A DNA stretch of 64,000 nucleotides from Steroidobacter denitrificans (GTDB taxonomy: Bacteria > Pseudomonadota > Gammaproteobacteria > Steroidobacterales > Steroidobacteraceae). The stretch is from NCBI RefSeq assembly GCF_001579945.1, contig NZ_CP011971.1, positions 701,001 to 765,000 on the forward strand, given 5' to 3'. The position numbers were made by a program, and so were the translations under genes. The notes beneath the pieces were generated by a model. That model saw nothing but the letters and a program-made list of their open reading frames with translations. It made no database searches and was not told the origin of the DNA. Below, piece after piece: positions 28,575 to 38,021 of the stretch (positions are counted from its first letter, which is position 1; the number at the start of each line of letters is the position of its first letter).

Positions 28575-29426
28575 ATGACTGCACGATTCCAGGGTACTGA
28601 TAACTACGTTGCCACCGAGGACCTGATGATGGCCGTGAATGCGGCTGTGGTCCTGGGGCGGCCCTTGCTCGTGAAAGGCGAGCCGGGCACCGGCAAAACC
28701 CAGCTGGCCGAAGAGGTGGCCCGTGCGTTGGATCGCCCGTTGCATCGCTGGCATATCAAGTCGACGACCAAGGCGCAGCAGGGGCTGTACGAGTACGATG
28801 CCGTGTCGCGACTGCGCGATTCGCAACTGGGTGACGCCAAGGTTCACGATATCGGCAACTACATCGTCAAAGGCCGCTTGTGGGAGGCTTTCGAAAGCGA
28901 GGTACAGCCGGTATTGCTCGTGGACGAGATCGATAAGGCGGATATCGAGTTTCCGAACGATCTGCTGCATGAGCTGGACCGCATGGAATTCTTCGTCTAC
29001 GAGACGCGTCAATGGGTCAAGGCGCGCCAGCGTCCGATCATCGTCATTACCAGCAACAACGAAAAGGAACTGCCGGATGCGTTCCTGCGTCGCTGCTTTT
29101 TTCACTACATCCGCTTTCCGGATCACGCCACGATGGAACGGATCGTTGCGGTGCATTATCCGACGCTCAAGCGCGAACTGCTCGCCGAGGCGCTCACGGC
29201 GTTTTATCGAATCCGTGACATGGCCGGTCTGAAAAAGAAGCCTTCCACCTCGGAGCTGCTGGACTGGATCAAGCTGCTGCTGGCAGAGGACATCCCGCCG
29301 GAGGCCTTGCGAGGCGATGACCTGAAGAAGGCGATCCCGCCCTTGCACGGCGCCTTGCTGAAGAACGAGCAGGACGTGCACTTGTTCGAGCAATTGGTAT
29401 TTCTGCATCGGCGCCAGGGGCGTTAA
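28575..29426 (+). CDS. MoxR-family AAA+ ATPase
   Basis: The 283-residue single-domain ATPase has Walker A GEPGTGKTQ (about 36-44), Walker B VLLVDEIDKAD, sensor 1 ITSNNEKELPDAFLRRC with arginine finger, and a C-terminal lid. MoxR proteins act as chaperone-like remodelers that activate or assemble partner complexes, usually with a von Willebrand A protein encoded next to them. Exactly such a gene begins 21 bases downstream. The closest type is the CoxD/YehL-like MoxR group (inference). Start ATG 28575; no strong ribosome site. Confidence 0.93.
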   Translation: MTARFQGTDNYVATEDLMMAVNAAVVLGRPLLVKGEPGTGKTQLAEEVARALDRPLHRWHIKSTTKAQQGLYEYDAVSRLRDSQLGDAKVHDIGNYIVKGRLWEAFESEVQPVLLVDEIDKADIEFPNDLLHELDRMEFFVYETRQWVKARQRPIIVITSNNEKELPDAFLRRCFFHYIRFPDHATMERIVAVHYPTLKRELLAEALTAFYRIRDMAGLKKKPSTSELLDWIKLLLAEDIPPEALRGDDLKKAIPPLHGALLKNEQDVHLFEQLVFLHRRQGR

Positions 29427-29447
29427 GTCGAACCCGGCGGTTGACTC

Positions 29448-30623
29448 ATGCTGGTTCCGTTTTTTTTCAAGCTGCGCGAAATCGGTGTCCCGGTCTCGAT
29501 CACCGAGCTGTTGACCTTGCTGGAGGGGTTGAAGGCACGAATCATCGAACCCAACGCCGAGGAGTTCTATTTCCTATCGCGAGCCTGCCTGGTGAAGGAC
29601 GAACGCCACTTCGATCGCTTCGATCGCGCCTTTGGCGCCTATTTCAAGGGTGTGGAAGATGCGTTCGAGGATCTGCTGGCCAATATTCCCGAGGAATGGC
29701 TCAGGCGTGCGAGCGAACGTATCTTGTCCGAGGAAGACAAGGCGCAAATCGAGGCCCTGGGCGGGTGGGACAAGCTGATGGAAACCCTGCAGCAGCGCCT
29801 GGCGGAGCAGAAGGAGCGTCATCAGGGCGGCAACAAGTGGATCGGGACCGCGGGAACTTCGCCTTTCGGCGCGTATGGCTACAACCCCGAAGGCATCCGC
29901 ATAGGGCAGCAGGAGTCGCGCCATCGGCGGGCAGTGAAGGTCTGGGACCAGCGAGATTTCCAGAATCTCGATGATTCAGTGGAACTGGGTACGCGCAACA
30001 TCAAGGTGGCGCTGCGCAAGCTGCGTCGATTCGCACGCGAAGGCGCCGCAGAGCACCTGGATCTGGATGACACGATCAGTTCGACTGCCCGCAATGCGGG
30101 CATGCTGGATTTGAAATTCGTGCCGGAACGGCACAATGCCGTCAAGGTGCTGTTGTTTCTGGATGTAGGCGGCTCGATGGATGATCACGTGCGGATTTGC
30201 GAGGAATTGTTTTCCGCTGCGCGCAGCGAGTTCAAGCACCTGGAATATTTCTATTTCCATAATTTCATATATGAGAGCGTGTGGAAGGACAACCGGCGGC
30301 GTCATGTCGAGAAGATCCCGACCTTGGAGGTCATGCGCACCTATGGACATGACTACAAACTGATCTTCGTGGGCGACGCCGCCATGAGCCCGTATGAAAT
30401 CATTCAGCCCGGCGGCAGCATAGAGCACTGGAATGAGGAGACGGGTGCGGTCTGGATGCAACGTCTGGCGCGAACCTGGCCGCAGCATGTGTGGTTGAAT
30501 CCCAAGCCACAGCCGCGCTGGGAACAGATTCCCTCGGTGCAGATCACCCGCGAGTTGATCGAGGATCGGATGTTTCCGCTGACCCTGGCTGGACTGGAGC
30601 GAGCGATCAAGGCATTGCATTAG
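29448..30623 (+). CDS. VWA-domain protein, CoxE-like, partner of MoxR ATPase
   Basis: The 391-residue protein has an N-terminal alpha-helical region (FFFKLREIGVPVSITELLTLLEGL), a middle charged part with a Gly-rich GTAGTSPFGAYGYNPEG segment, and a VWA domain from about residue 225. The metal-adhesion site reads LLFLDVGGSMDDHV, a DxGxS variant of DxSxS also found in CoxE-type proteins, with later FVGDAAMSPYE. Together with the upstream MoxR it likely forms a metal-centre insertion or protein-remodelling pair. The client is unknown and no obvious metalloenzyme is adjacent. Confidence 0.9.
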   Translation: MLVPFFFKLREIGVPVSITELLTLLEGLKARIIEPNAEEFYFLSRACLVKDERHFDRFDRAFGAYFKGVEDAFEDLLANIPEEWLRRASERILSEEDKAQIEALGGWDKLMETLQQRLAEQKERHQGGNKWIGTAGTSPFGAYGYNPEGIRIGQQESRHRRAVKVWDQRDFQNLDDSVELGTRNIKVALRKLRRFAREGAAEHLDLDDTISSTARNAGMLDLKFVPERHNAVKVLLFLDVGGSMDDHVRICEELFSAARSEFKHLEYFYFHNFIYESVWKDNRRRHVEKIPTLEVMRTYGHDYKLIFVGDAAMSPYEIIQPGGSIEHWNEETGAVWMQRLARTWPQHVWLNPKPQPRWEQIPSVQITRELIEDRMFPLTLAGLERAIKALH

Positions 30624-30699
30624 CGGCGGAATTTCCTGTGCCATACTAATACCGAATCGCGGCCACTCACGATGTTGATGCTTCGTGGTATGAGATCCC

Positions 30700-31974
30700 A
30701 TGAATCCTGACCGTCCATCCCAGCCGATTCTGCCGAAGGTCGGATTGATGCTGCCGGGCGGGGGAGCCCGCGCGGCGTATCAGGTGGGTGTGCTGCGTGC
30801 CCTGGCGGATCTGTTGCCGGCGCGTGCGGCCAATCCTTTTCCGGTCATCACCGGGACCTCGGCCGGAGCGGTCAATGCAACGGCCATTGCCGTGCACGCC
30901 GATCGTTTTCGGGTGGCGGTCGGCAATTTGGAGCGCGTATGGCGAAATTTTCAGGTTGGACAGGTATTTCGTGCCGACACGCTCAGCATGTTGCGTTCAG
31001 GCCTGCACTGGCTGTTGGCGATGGCATCAGGCGGCTGGCTGTTGCCGCCGCCTCGTTCGCTGTTCGATAACGCGCCTCTGCGTGAACTGCTGGGCAACCA
31101 GTTCGATTTCGGAGGAATACGCCGTGCGATCACCGCCGGCCATCTGGATGCCCTGTCCATTTCCGCCGCCGGCTATGTCAGTGCACGGTCGGTATCGTTC
31201 TACGAATGCCGTACAGGTTGCGAACCCTGGCAACGCATGCGCCGCGCCGGTGAACCGACGACGCTGTCGCTGGACCATATCATGGCCAGCATCGCTGTTC
31301 CGTTCTTGTTTCCGCCGGTGCGGCTGGAGGACGAATTCTATGGCGATGGATCGATGCGGGAAGCCAATCCCTTCAGCTCCGCCATTCATCTGGGAGCGCA
31401 ACGCCTACTGGTGATCGGTACGCGCAATGACACCTTGCCGACATCACCGGCGCTGCCGATGTGTCCAAGTTTTGGCCAAATCTTCGGCTACATGCTTGAT
31501 TCGCTGTTCACCGACGGACTGTATTCCGATCTGGAGCGCCTCACGCAGCTCAATCAGCTGGTGGATCGTTCCGGTCCGCTGACCAGTCCCAGCGGCGGAG
31601 CCGGGCCCGGAACGGGGGTGCAGCTCAAGCGGATCGATATGCTTGTCCTGTTGCCCAGCCGCGATTTATCCGAGATCGCGCGCTACCATGTCAGTTCACT
31701 GCCGCGGGCGCTGCGCGTCCTGCTGCGAGCCATGGGCGCCATGAATGCCGGGGGTGGACAGCTGATGAGCTATCTGTTGTTTCAGCAAAGTTATACCCGG
31801 GAGCTGATCGCATTGGGCTACATGGATGCGATGAAGCGCTCCGAGGATCTGGTTGCGTTCATGGGAGGCTATCCGGTGAGTTCGAGCGGTGCGACCGGTA
31901 TCATGCGCCGGCTGGCTGCGCGCCGCGGCGTGCGTGAGGGATTACAGCAGGAAAAGCGTGCCGAGGCCCAGTAG
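30700..31974 (+). CDS. Patatin-like phospholipase
   Basis: The 424-residue serine acylhydrolase has the oxyanion motif LPGGGARAAYQVGVL (about 18-32), nucleophile elbow ITGTSAGAVNA (GxSxG) and catalytic Asp in FYGDGSMREANP, here DGS rather than the usual DGG. There is no signal peptide, so action on inner-membrane or storage lipids is likely. The C-terminal half contains long helices (SSLPRALRVLLRAMGAMNAGGGQ). It starts 76 bases after the VWA gene. Its last 33 bases overlap the convergent mgtE gene. Confidence 0.9.
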   Translation: MNPDRPSQPILPKVGLMLPGGGARAAYQVGVLRALADLLPARAANPFPVITGTSAGAVNATAIAVHADRFRVAVGNLERVWRNFQVGQVFRADTLSMLRSGLHWLLAMASGGWLLPPPRSLFDNAPLRELLGNQFDFGGIRRAITAGHLDALSISAAGYVSARSVSFYECRTGCEPWQRMRRAGEPTTLSLDHIMASIAVPFLFPPVRLEDEFYGDGSMREANPFSSAIHLGAQRLLVIGTRNDTLPTSPALPMCPSFGQIFGYMLDSLFTDGLYSDLERLTQLNQLVDRSGPLTSPSGGAGPGTGVQLKRIDMLVLLPSRDLSEIARYHVSSLPRALRVLLRAMGAMNAGGGQLMSYLLFQQSYTRELIALGYMDAMKRSEDLVAFMGGYPVSSSGATGIMRRLAARRGVREGLQQEKRAEAQ

Positions 31975-33294
31975 CGAAGCGAATCCGATCACGTCGGTGA
32001 TCGTCGTCAGGGTAACGCCGCCGGCCAGGGCCGGATCGATACCCAGGCGCTTGAGCACCAGCGGCACTCCCACACCGGCAATGGCAGCCGCCAGCAGGTT
32101 GATCATCAATGCGGCAAATACGATCACGCCCAGCGCCCAGGCTCTGAACCACAGACCGGCCGCGGTACCGACGACGCCGGCGACCACGAGACCGTTGAGC
32201 AGGCCCACGGCTATTTCACGCCACAATAGCCAGCGCGCATTCGACTGCTCTATTTGTCCAAGCACCAAGCCCCGTATGATCAATATCAGCGTCTGGCTGC
32301 CGGCGATGCCGCCCATACTGGCGACGATCGGCATGAGCACCGCCAGTGCAACGACTTTTTCGATCGTTGCCTCGAACATGCCCACGACATTGGCCGCCAA
32401 AAAGGCTGTTGCAAGATTCGCACTGATCCAGATGGCACGGCGCCGTGCACTCGTGACGACGCCGGCGAACATGTCGTCTTCCTCATCGAGGCCCGCCATG
32501 CTCATGACCGAGCGCTCAGCTTCCTCGCGGATGACGTCCACGACGTCATCGATCGTGATGCGGCCGAGCAGCCGGCCTTCCGGGCTCACGACCGCGGCAG
32601 ATACCAGATCATGATTCTCGAAAAGCTTTGCCACTTCGGGGGCAGGGGTTTGCGGAGAGATACCCTCCACTGCGGAATCCATCAGTTCGGCAACCGTGGA
32701 TTCCGGATCCTCGGTCAGCAAGGTCGTGATATCGATGCCGCCGAGATATTTGTCGTGCCGATTGACGACAAACAGCCGGTCGGTGCGATCCGGTAGTTCT
32801 CCGCGCATGCGCAGATAGCGCAGGACTACCTCGATGGTAACGTCCGGGCGCACGGTGACGGCGTCCAGATTCATCAGGCCGCCGGCACTATCGGCCTCGA
32901 ACGCCAGGATCGACGAGAGACGCTCACGATCCTGCGCGTCCATGGACTGCAGGACGCGCTCGATGAGCGTCTCGGGCAGATCGCCGATCAAATCCGCCAG
33001 GTCGTCGACTTCCAAGTCTTCGGTTGCGGCAATCAACTCTTCGGCATCCATGCCGCTGATCAGCTCGCTGCGTACCTCTTCGTTGAGTTCGACCAGTACA
33101 TCGCCTTCGAGCTCCGGCTCGACGAATTCCCAGATGATCTCCCGCTTGGCCGGGGGGAGCGATTCGATCAGGCGCGCGATTTCCGCCGGGTGCATCGAAT
33201 TGATCATGCGTTGCCCGTGGCGCATGGATCCTTGTTCGAGCAGGTTGCGCAGCGTGACGAAGCGGCTCGATTTTGGCTCTGGGGCTTCGGTCAT
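31942..33294 (-). CDS. mgtE: Magnesium transporter MgtE
   Basis: The 450-residue Mg2+ channel has an N-terminal superhelical MgtE-N domain (about 20-130), two CBS domains (about 135-255: TVRPDVTIEVVLRYLR, then FENHDLVSAAVV and GRITIDDVVDVIREEAE) and a five-helix membrane domain. The latter contains the pore region ALAVLMPIVASMGGIAGSQTL and GVTLTTITDVIGF. The start at ATG 33294 (MTEAPEPKSS) matches the family; the open frame extends 30 codons upstream without a domain. The 3' end overlaps the patatin gene on the other strand by 33 bp. It lies 210 bases downstream of rapZ. Confidence 0.96.
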   Translation of the reverse strand: MTEAPEPKSSRFVTLRNLLEQGSMRHGQRMINSMHPAEIARLIESLPPAKREIIWEFVEPELEGDVLVELNEEVRSELISGMDAEELIAATEDLEVDDLADLIGDLPETLIERVLQSMDAQDRERLSSILAFEADSAGGLMNLDAVTVRPDVTIEVVLRYLRMRGELPDRTDRLFVVNRHDKYLGGIDITTLLTEDPESTVAELMDSAVEGISPQTPAPEVAKLFENHDLVSAAVVSPEGRLLGRITIDDVVDVIREEAERSVMSMAGLDEEDDMFAGVVTSARRRAIWISANLATAFLAANVVGMFEATIEKVVALAVLMPIVASMGGIAGSQTLILIIRGLVLGQIEQSNARWLLWREIAVGLLNGLVVAGVVGTAAGLWFRAWALGVIVFAALMINLLAAAIAGVGVPLVLKRLGIDPALAGGVTLTTITDVIGFASLLGLGTLFLL

Positions 33295-33504
33295 GATCGT
33301 TCGTCTATATGGCCGCGCAAACCAGTGGTGCACGCGGTTTGGGTTCGGACGGCGGCGTACGGGGGCGGCCGCGGCCAGGGTCAAAGGGATCGGGCGAAGA
33401 GACGCGCGGGCGAAGAGGCGCGCAGTGTAGCGGCGCCCGTGCTCATGAGAAAGGGAAATATGCTCTATACGCCGTGCATCGGCGCATGGGCGCTTGTGCA
33501 GGGG

Positions 33505-34380
33505 TCAGTGCCCGGGGCCGGGTGCGCCCAGGACCTGATGCCGCGCATTGACGTGGGCGTAACGGCTCGAAAAGTGGCGTGCCAGACGCTCCACCAGATA
33601 GACGGAGCGGTGCTGGCCGCCGGTGCAGCCGATCGCGATGGTCAGATAGCTGCGATTGGTGCGAATCAGTTCCGGAATCCAATGCTCCAGAAAACCGACC
33701 ACGTCCGCGAACATTCTTGCGACGATCGGATGATGTTCGAGATATTCCACGACCGCCGAATCGCGGCCCGTCAAAGGCGCCAACCCGGGTTCCCAGTAGG
33801 GATTGGGGAGGCTGCGGACGTCGAAGACGAAGTCGGCATCCGCCGGCACGCCATGGCGAAATGCAAATGATACGAACAGAATCGACATGCGCCCTTCGAT
33901 ACGCCCCGCCACGCGCTGTCGAATCAGCTCCCGCAAGTCATGGACGCTGGTGCGGGTCGTATCGATGATCAGATCTGCGGCATCGGCGATGGGCTCCAGA
34001 AGCACGCGCTCCTGCTCCAAGGCATCGGCCAGTCCCAGTCCGGAGCGGCTCAGCGGGTGTCGCCGCCGCGTTTCGCTGTAACGCTTGAGCAGAGCATCCT
34101 GATCGGCGCGCAGGAACAATACTTCGCAGTTCAAGCCGCTGTGCTTGAGTTCCTCGATGAGCTTCGGTACCGAGGCGATCTCGGCAGGGCGGTTGCGGGC
34201 GTCCACACCCACCGCGGTGCAGCTGTAGGTGGATTCCTGCGAACGTACAGTGTGGGAGATGAACATGGGCAGCAGACCTGCCGGGATGTTATCGATGCAG
34301 TAGTAATCCAGGTCTTCTAGCATGTGCAGTGCCACGCTCTTGCCCGAACCCGACAGACCGCTGACGATGACCAGACGCAT
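33505..34380 (-). CDS. rapZ: RNase adapter RapZ (P-loop nucleotide-binding protein)
   Basis: The 291-residue protein has Walker A GLSGSGKS at residues 7-14 and DLDYYCIDNIPAGLL, and a C-terminal RNA-binding domain with VAIGCTGGQHRSVYLVERLA-type sequence. In enterobacteria RapZ guides RNase E to the GlmZ small RNA and so controls GlmS, amino-sugar supply for the envelope. Whether that circuit exists here is unknown. The start at ATG 34380 (MRLVIVSGLSGSGKS) matches the family. It is the last gene of the kds-lpt-rpoN-hpf set, 138 bases after hpf. The ptsN, hprK or ptsH genes usually found near it are absent. Confidence 0.96.
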   Translation of the reverse strand: MRLVIVSGLSGSGKSVALHMLEDLDYYCIDNIPAGLLPMFISHTVRSQESTYSCTAVGVDARNRPAEIASVPKLIEELKHSGLNCEVLFLRADQDALLKRYSETRRRHPLSRSGLGLADALEQERVLLEPIADAADLIIDTTRTSVHDLRELIRQRVAGRIEGRMSILFVSFAFRHGVPADADFVFDVRSLPNPYWEPGLAPLTGRDSAVVEYLEHHPIVARMFADVVGFLEHWIPELIRTNRSYLTIAIGCTGGQHRSVYLVERLARHFSSRYAHVNARHQVLGAPGPGH

Positions 34381-34518
34381 GGAGATGTACCAAGAGTGAA
34401 TGAACCGAATGAGAGGCACAGACCGCAGGTGCCGACCGGTAGGAGACAGTCGTGCCCCGTGGTGGCGTACCGCCGATCCCGGCCGGCGCCGCGGATCCGG
34501 CGTCCGCGGGTCGACAGC

Positions 34519-34839
34519 TCAGATCGAGCGGGCTCTCAGAGCCTCCTCCGCATGATGGTCCGAGCGTTTCTCCTTGTGTTTCTTGACGCGGCGATCGAGC
34601 TTGTCGGCCAGGGCGTCGATCGCGGCATACATATCGGCGTCGATCGCATCGGCATACACCTTGGTGCCGTTCAGAAGTATGGTCGCCTCGGCTTTATGCT
34701 GGAGTTTTTCGACCGTCAGTATGCAATGCACGTCCATGACCTGGTCTGAGTGCCTGATGACCCGGTCGAGTTTACGTTCCACATAGTCTTTCAGCGCTGG
34801 AGTGATATCGACGTGATGGCCGGTGAGGTTCAATTGCAT
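34519..34839 (-). CDS. hpf: Ribosome hibernation promoting factor, short form
   Basis: The 106-residue protein has the HPF/YfiA beta-alpha-beta fold sequence MQLNLTGHHVDITPALKDYV, RKLDRVIRHS, KAEATILLNGTKVYADAID and the basic helix KLDRRVKKHKEKRSDHHAEE. Short HPF binds the 30S decoding centre and helps form inactive 100S ribosomes. There is a strong AGGAGG site before the start. It sits 17 bases downstream of rpoN, the standard gammaproteobacterial order. Confidence 0.95.
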   Translation of the reverse strand: MQLNLTGHHVDITPALKDYVERKLDRVIRHSDQVMDVHCILTVEKLQHKAEATILLNGTKVYADAIDADMYAAIDALADKLDRRVKKHKEKRSDHHAEEALRARSI

Positions 34840-34856
34840 GGCGCCTCCTGTTGACG

Positions 34857-36344
34857 CTATCGGACGAAAATTCGTTTGCGTTCGCTGGATGGCTGAATAC
34901 CCAGCGCCTCTCGGTACTTGGCGACGGTGCGCCGCGCGACCAGTACGCCTTCCTTGGCCAGTATTGCGGCGATACGGCTGTCGGACAATGGCTTGCCGGG
35001 CTCCTCGGTCGCGACCAGCTTGCGGATCTTGGCGCGTATGGCGGTGGACGATAATTCGGTGCCGTCGCAGCCTGCCACATGGCTGGAAAAAAAATAACGG
35101 AATTCGAATACCCCTCGATGGGTGTGCATGTACTTATTGGTGGTGACGCGCGAAATCGTCGACTCATGCATCTGCACGGCCTCGGCGACGTCCTTGAGGA
35201 TCATTGGCTGCATGTGTTCATCGCCATGCTCCAGGAATGCCGACTGGCGCTGCACGATGCAGCGGGCGACCTTGAGCAGCGTATCGTTGCGGATTTCCAG
35301 ACTGCGAATCAGCCAGCGCGCTTCCTGAAGCTGAGTGCGCAGCATGGCATGGTCGCTGGAGCGGCCGATCAGGCTGGCGTAACTCTGGTTGACGCGGATC
35401 CGGGGCAGACTGGCAGGATTGATATCCACCGCCCAGCCTTTTTCGGTACGCCGTATGAACACGTCGGGCACGATGTATTCCGCCGGCACCGAATGCACGC
35501 TGGAACCCGGTCGAGGCCGGCAGGAGCGTACCAGCGCCAGCGCGTTTTCCAGTTCCGCTTCCGTGACCCGCAGTTGCCGGCGCAGCAGCGCATATTGTTG
35601 TTCGGCAACCTCATCGAGATACTGGGCGGCGATCAGTAGAGCAGTGTCGCGACCGGGCGTATCGGGATCCAACTGGCGCAACTGCAATTCAATACATTCA
35701 CCGACCGATCGGGCGCCAACGCCAGCCGGTTCCATGGCTTGGACGACTTTCAGGATCCGTTCCAGGTCCGTCACCGACGCCATGGTCTCGGGTTGTAGAT
35801 TCGCCGCGATTTCTTCCAGCGGTTCGATGAGGTAGCCATCGTCGTTGATGGCATCGATGATGGCCGCCCCGATGCGCATCTCGTACGGATCGAGCCGCGA
35901 CATCTCCAACTGCCAGCTCAGGTGCTCCTGCAAGGTTTCCCCGCGCGCGGCCGAAAAATCGAGGGATTGATCGTCACCGGACCAGGAAGATTCGGCAGGA
36001 CCGCTCAGCGACGAGTCGGTCCATTGGTCATTGGTATCAGCGTCGGTGAGGTCCAGTCCGAATTCATCGTCGCCGGCTTCCTGTCGCTCCTCGTGGGTGG
36101 CAGCGCCGGGTTCCGTGGGCGGCGGACTGTCGTAGGCGGTTTGGTGGGGGGGCGGGGCATCGTCGGTTTCCAGACCGCCCGATTCCTCCTCCTCCGGTTC
36201 GAGCATGACGTTGCTTTCGAGTGCTTCGCGAATCTGCGCCTGGAGTTCGAGCACCGGCAGCTGCAGCAAGCGGATGGCCTGTTGCAGCTGCGGTGTCATC
36301 GTGAGCTGCTGACCGAGTTTGAGCTGCAGGGCTGGTTTGAGCAT
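34857..36344 (-). CDS. rpoN: RNA polymerase sigma-54 factor
   Basis: The 495-residue sigma factor has the N-terminal activator-response region KPALQLKLGQQLTMTPQLQQAIRLLQLP, an acidic linker (about 50-130, Glu/Asp/Pro rich), a core-binding region, the helix-turn-helix part LKDVAEAVQMHESTISRVTTNKY, and the C-terminal RpoN box ARRTVAKYREALGIQPSSERK for -24 recognition. It directs transcription from -24/-12 promoters with enhancer-binding proteins. It follows lptB by 124 bases and precedes hpf. Confidence 0.97.
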   Translation of the reverse strand: MLKPALQLKLGQQLTMTPQLQQAIRLLQLPVLELQAQIREALESNVMLEPEEEESGGLETDDAPPPHQTAYDSPPPTEPGAATHEERQEAGDDEFGLDLTDADTNDQWTDSSLSGPAESSWSGDDQSLDFSAARGETLQEHLSWQLEMSRLDPYEMRIGAAIIDAINDDGYLIEPLEEIAANLQPETMASVTDLERILKVVQAMEPAGVGARSVGECIELQLRQLDPDTPGRDTALLIAAQYLDEVAEQQYALLRRQLRVTEAELENALALVRSCRPRPGSSVHSVPAEYIVPDVFIRRTEKGWAVDINPASLPRIRVNQSYASLIGRSSDHAMLRTQLQEARWLIRSLEIRNDTLLKVARCIVQRQSAFLEHGDEHMQPMILKDVAEAVQMHESTISRVTTNKYMHTHRGVFEFRYFFSSHVAGCDGTELSSTAIRAKIRKLVATEEPGKPLSDSRIAAILAKEGVLVARRTVAKYREALGIQPSSERKRIFVR

Positions 36345-36362
36345 TCGTCTCGCAACTTGGGT

Positions 36363-36402
36363 CGGATGGACGGATCCGGGGTGAGCGCGCTCCGTTCATC
36401 CG
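36363..36402. repeat. Inverted repeat between lptB and rpoN
   Basis: CGGATGGACGGA (36363-36374) pairs with TCCGTTCATCCG (36391-36402) except for one G-T wobble, with a 16-nt loop. It lies about 20 bases upstream of the rpoN start in the 124-bp lptB-rpoN space. No T-run follows on either strand, so it is more likely an mRNA structure or operator than a full terminator. Confidence 0.5.
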
Positions 36403-36468
36403 TCCCCATGAAAAACCGGGTGAAAAATCAGGAACGCTCAACGGAACTCTTGAAGCTGCAGATCCTGG

Positions 36469-37194
36469 TCAAAGACGGAAATCCTGCCCCAAGTACACCT
36501 CACGGACCTGCTGGTTTGCAAGGATATCCTCCGCAGTTCCGGCTGCGATCACGGTACCCGCGTTCACGATATAGGCGCGTCCGCAAATTCCCAATGTTTC
36601 CCGTACGTTATGATCCGTAATCAAAACCCCGATGCGGCGGGTGCTCAAATGCCGGATGATGCGCTGGATGTCCAGTACGGAAAGCGGGTCCACACCGGCG
36701 AAGGGTTCATCCAGCAGCATGAATCGCGGCTCCGCGGCAAGGGCCCGAGCGATTTCCACGCGTCGTCGCTCGCCGCCGGACAGACTCTGGCCGAGGCTGT
36801 TGCGGATGTGGCCGATATGCAGTTCTTCCAGGAGAGATTCCAGTATTTCGGTGCGTTGTGCGGCATTCAGCTCAGGACGGATTTCGAGAATCGCCCGTAC
36901 ATTGTCTGCCACGGTCAACTTGCGAAACACCGAGGCTTCCTGGGGGAGATAGCCTAATCCAAGGCGGGCGCGGCGATGCACCGGCAGGCGAGTGACATCC
37001 TGCTGGTCGATCAGGATCCGTCCGGCATCGCACTGGACCAGACCGACGATCATGTAGAAGGCCGTGGTCTTGCCGGCCCCATTGGGACCCAGCAGGCCGA
37101 CGACCTCACCGCTTGCCACCTCGATCGACAGATCCTTGACGACCTGCCGCGAGCGATACTTCTTGTCCAGCCCTATGACGCGCAGGCTACTCAT
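36469..37194 (-). CDS. lptB: Lipopolysaccharide export ABC transporter ATP-binding protein
   Basis: The 241-residue ATPase powers extraction of LPS from the inner membrane with LptF/LptG, which are not in this window. It has Walker [19 protein letters not shown], the Q-loop [10 protein letters not shown], signature [16 protein letters not shown], Walker [14 protein letters not shown] and the H-loop [10 protein letters not shown]. Its start overlaps the lptA stop as ATGA. Confidence 0.97.
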   Translation of the reverse strand: MSSLRVIGLDKKYRSRQVVKDLSIEVASGEVVGLLGPNGAGKTTAFYMIVGLVQCDAGRILIDQQDVTRLPVHRRARLGLGYLPQEASVFRKLTVADNVRAILEIRPELNAAQRTEILESLLEELHIGHIRNSLGQSLSGGERRRVEIARALAAEPRFMLLDEPFAGVDPLSVLDIQRIIRHLSTRRIGVLITDHNVRETLGICGRAYIVNAGTVIAAGTAEDILANQQVREVYLGQDFRL

Positions 37195-38021
37195 GCCGTA
37201 GTTCCGGACACGGTCCGACCGGAGTTCATCTTCTCGGGGTCTGTCTGCTCGAGGTTCGTCTGTTTAGGATCGGTCTGTTTCGAATCCGTTTGGCCGGAAT
37301 CGATCGGTTCGTGGTCCAGGCGTTCCGGCAGGGGCTCGCCGGAGGGCTGATTTTCGCGCGGGCGAATGATGCCGCGGACGCGACCCGAGGAGCTGCCGTC
37401 AGGATTGATCTGTACGCGTTCGTCGTGAATGTTGTAGATCACGACGTCACCGCGAAATTCATCCTTGCCATTGCTGAACCAGACCTGGTTCGTAAGCGTC
37501 ACGATGCCGGTTACGAAATCGTATTCGATCGTTCCGGCCCGGCCTCGCACCTGACTGTCTGTCGGCCCGCCGCGTTGTTCGAAGATGGCCGGTGTCCCTT
37601 GCACTCGTGCACTGGCGATTTCGCCGTTGACGACGGTTGCGCTGGCGACGTCCGATTGCAGATCAGCTGCGGCAGTGCGGACATGCACGGCATCCTGGAA
37701 GGTCCAACGGCTGTTCTGGGAGCGGAAATCCTGCGCGGTGGCTGCTTGTGCCTGGATCGACATGGGGCCCTGCTGGACGCGCACATTGCCGGACAGTTCG
37801 AGCGTATCGCTCCTGAAATCCGAGTTGAGCACGTCGGCGCTCCAGACGAAGCCGGGAGCGACCCGCGGTGCCTGAGCGGCGGCAGTGCCCATCACCACCG
37901 GCAGGGTCATCGCCGTCAGCAGCGCCATCGCCATCGGCAGCCCGCCGGCGCTGATCGGTCTACGCGCTGGTCGCAAGCGGGTTCCCGCAGCAGGCGTAAA
38001 GCTATCGTGACCCATGATCAT
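37191..38021 (-). CDS. lptA: Lipopolysaccharide transport periplasmic protein LptA with repetitive C-terminus
   Basis: The 276-residue protein has an extended N-terminus with a hydrophobic signal region (about 28-49, ending TAAAQA) and the OstA beta-jellyroll: [70 protein letters not shown]. It bridges LPS across the periplasm. The last 40 residues are a degenerate 5-residue repeat ([20 protein letters not shown]) absent from typical LptA, with matching 15-bp DNA repeats. The start at 38021 is set by the ATGA overlap with lptC; a second ATG lies two codons on. The stop overlaps lptB in the same way. Confidence 0.93.
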   Translation of the reverse strand: MIMGHDSFTPAAGTRLRPARRPISAGGLPMAMALLTAMTLPVVMGTAAAQAPRVAPGFVWSADVLNSDFRSDTLELSGNVRVQQGPMSIQAQAATAQDFRSQNSRWTFQDAVHVRTAAADLQSDVASATVVNGEIASARVQGTPAIFEQRGGPTDSQVRGRAGTIEYDFVTGIVTLTNQVWFSNGKDEFRGDVVIYNIHDERVQINPDGSSSGRVRGIIRPRENQPSGEPLPERLDHEPIDSGQTDSKQTDPKQTNLEQTDPEKMNSGRTVSGTTA

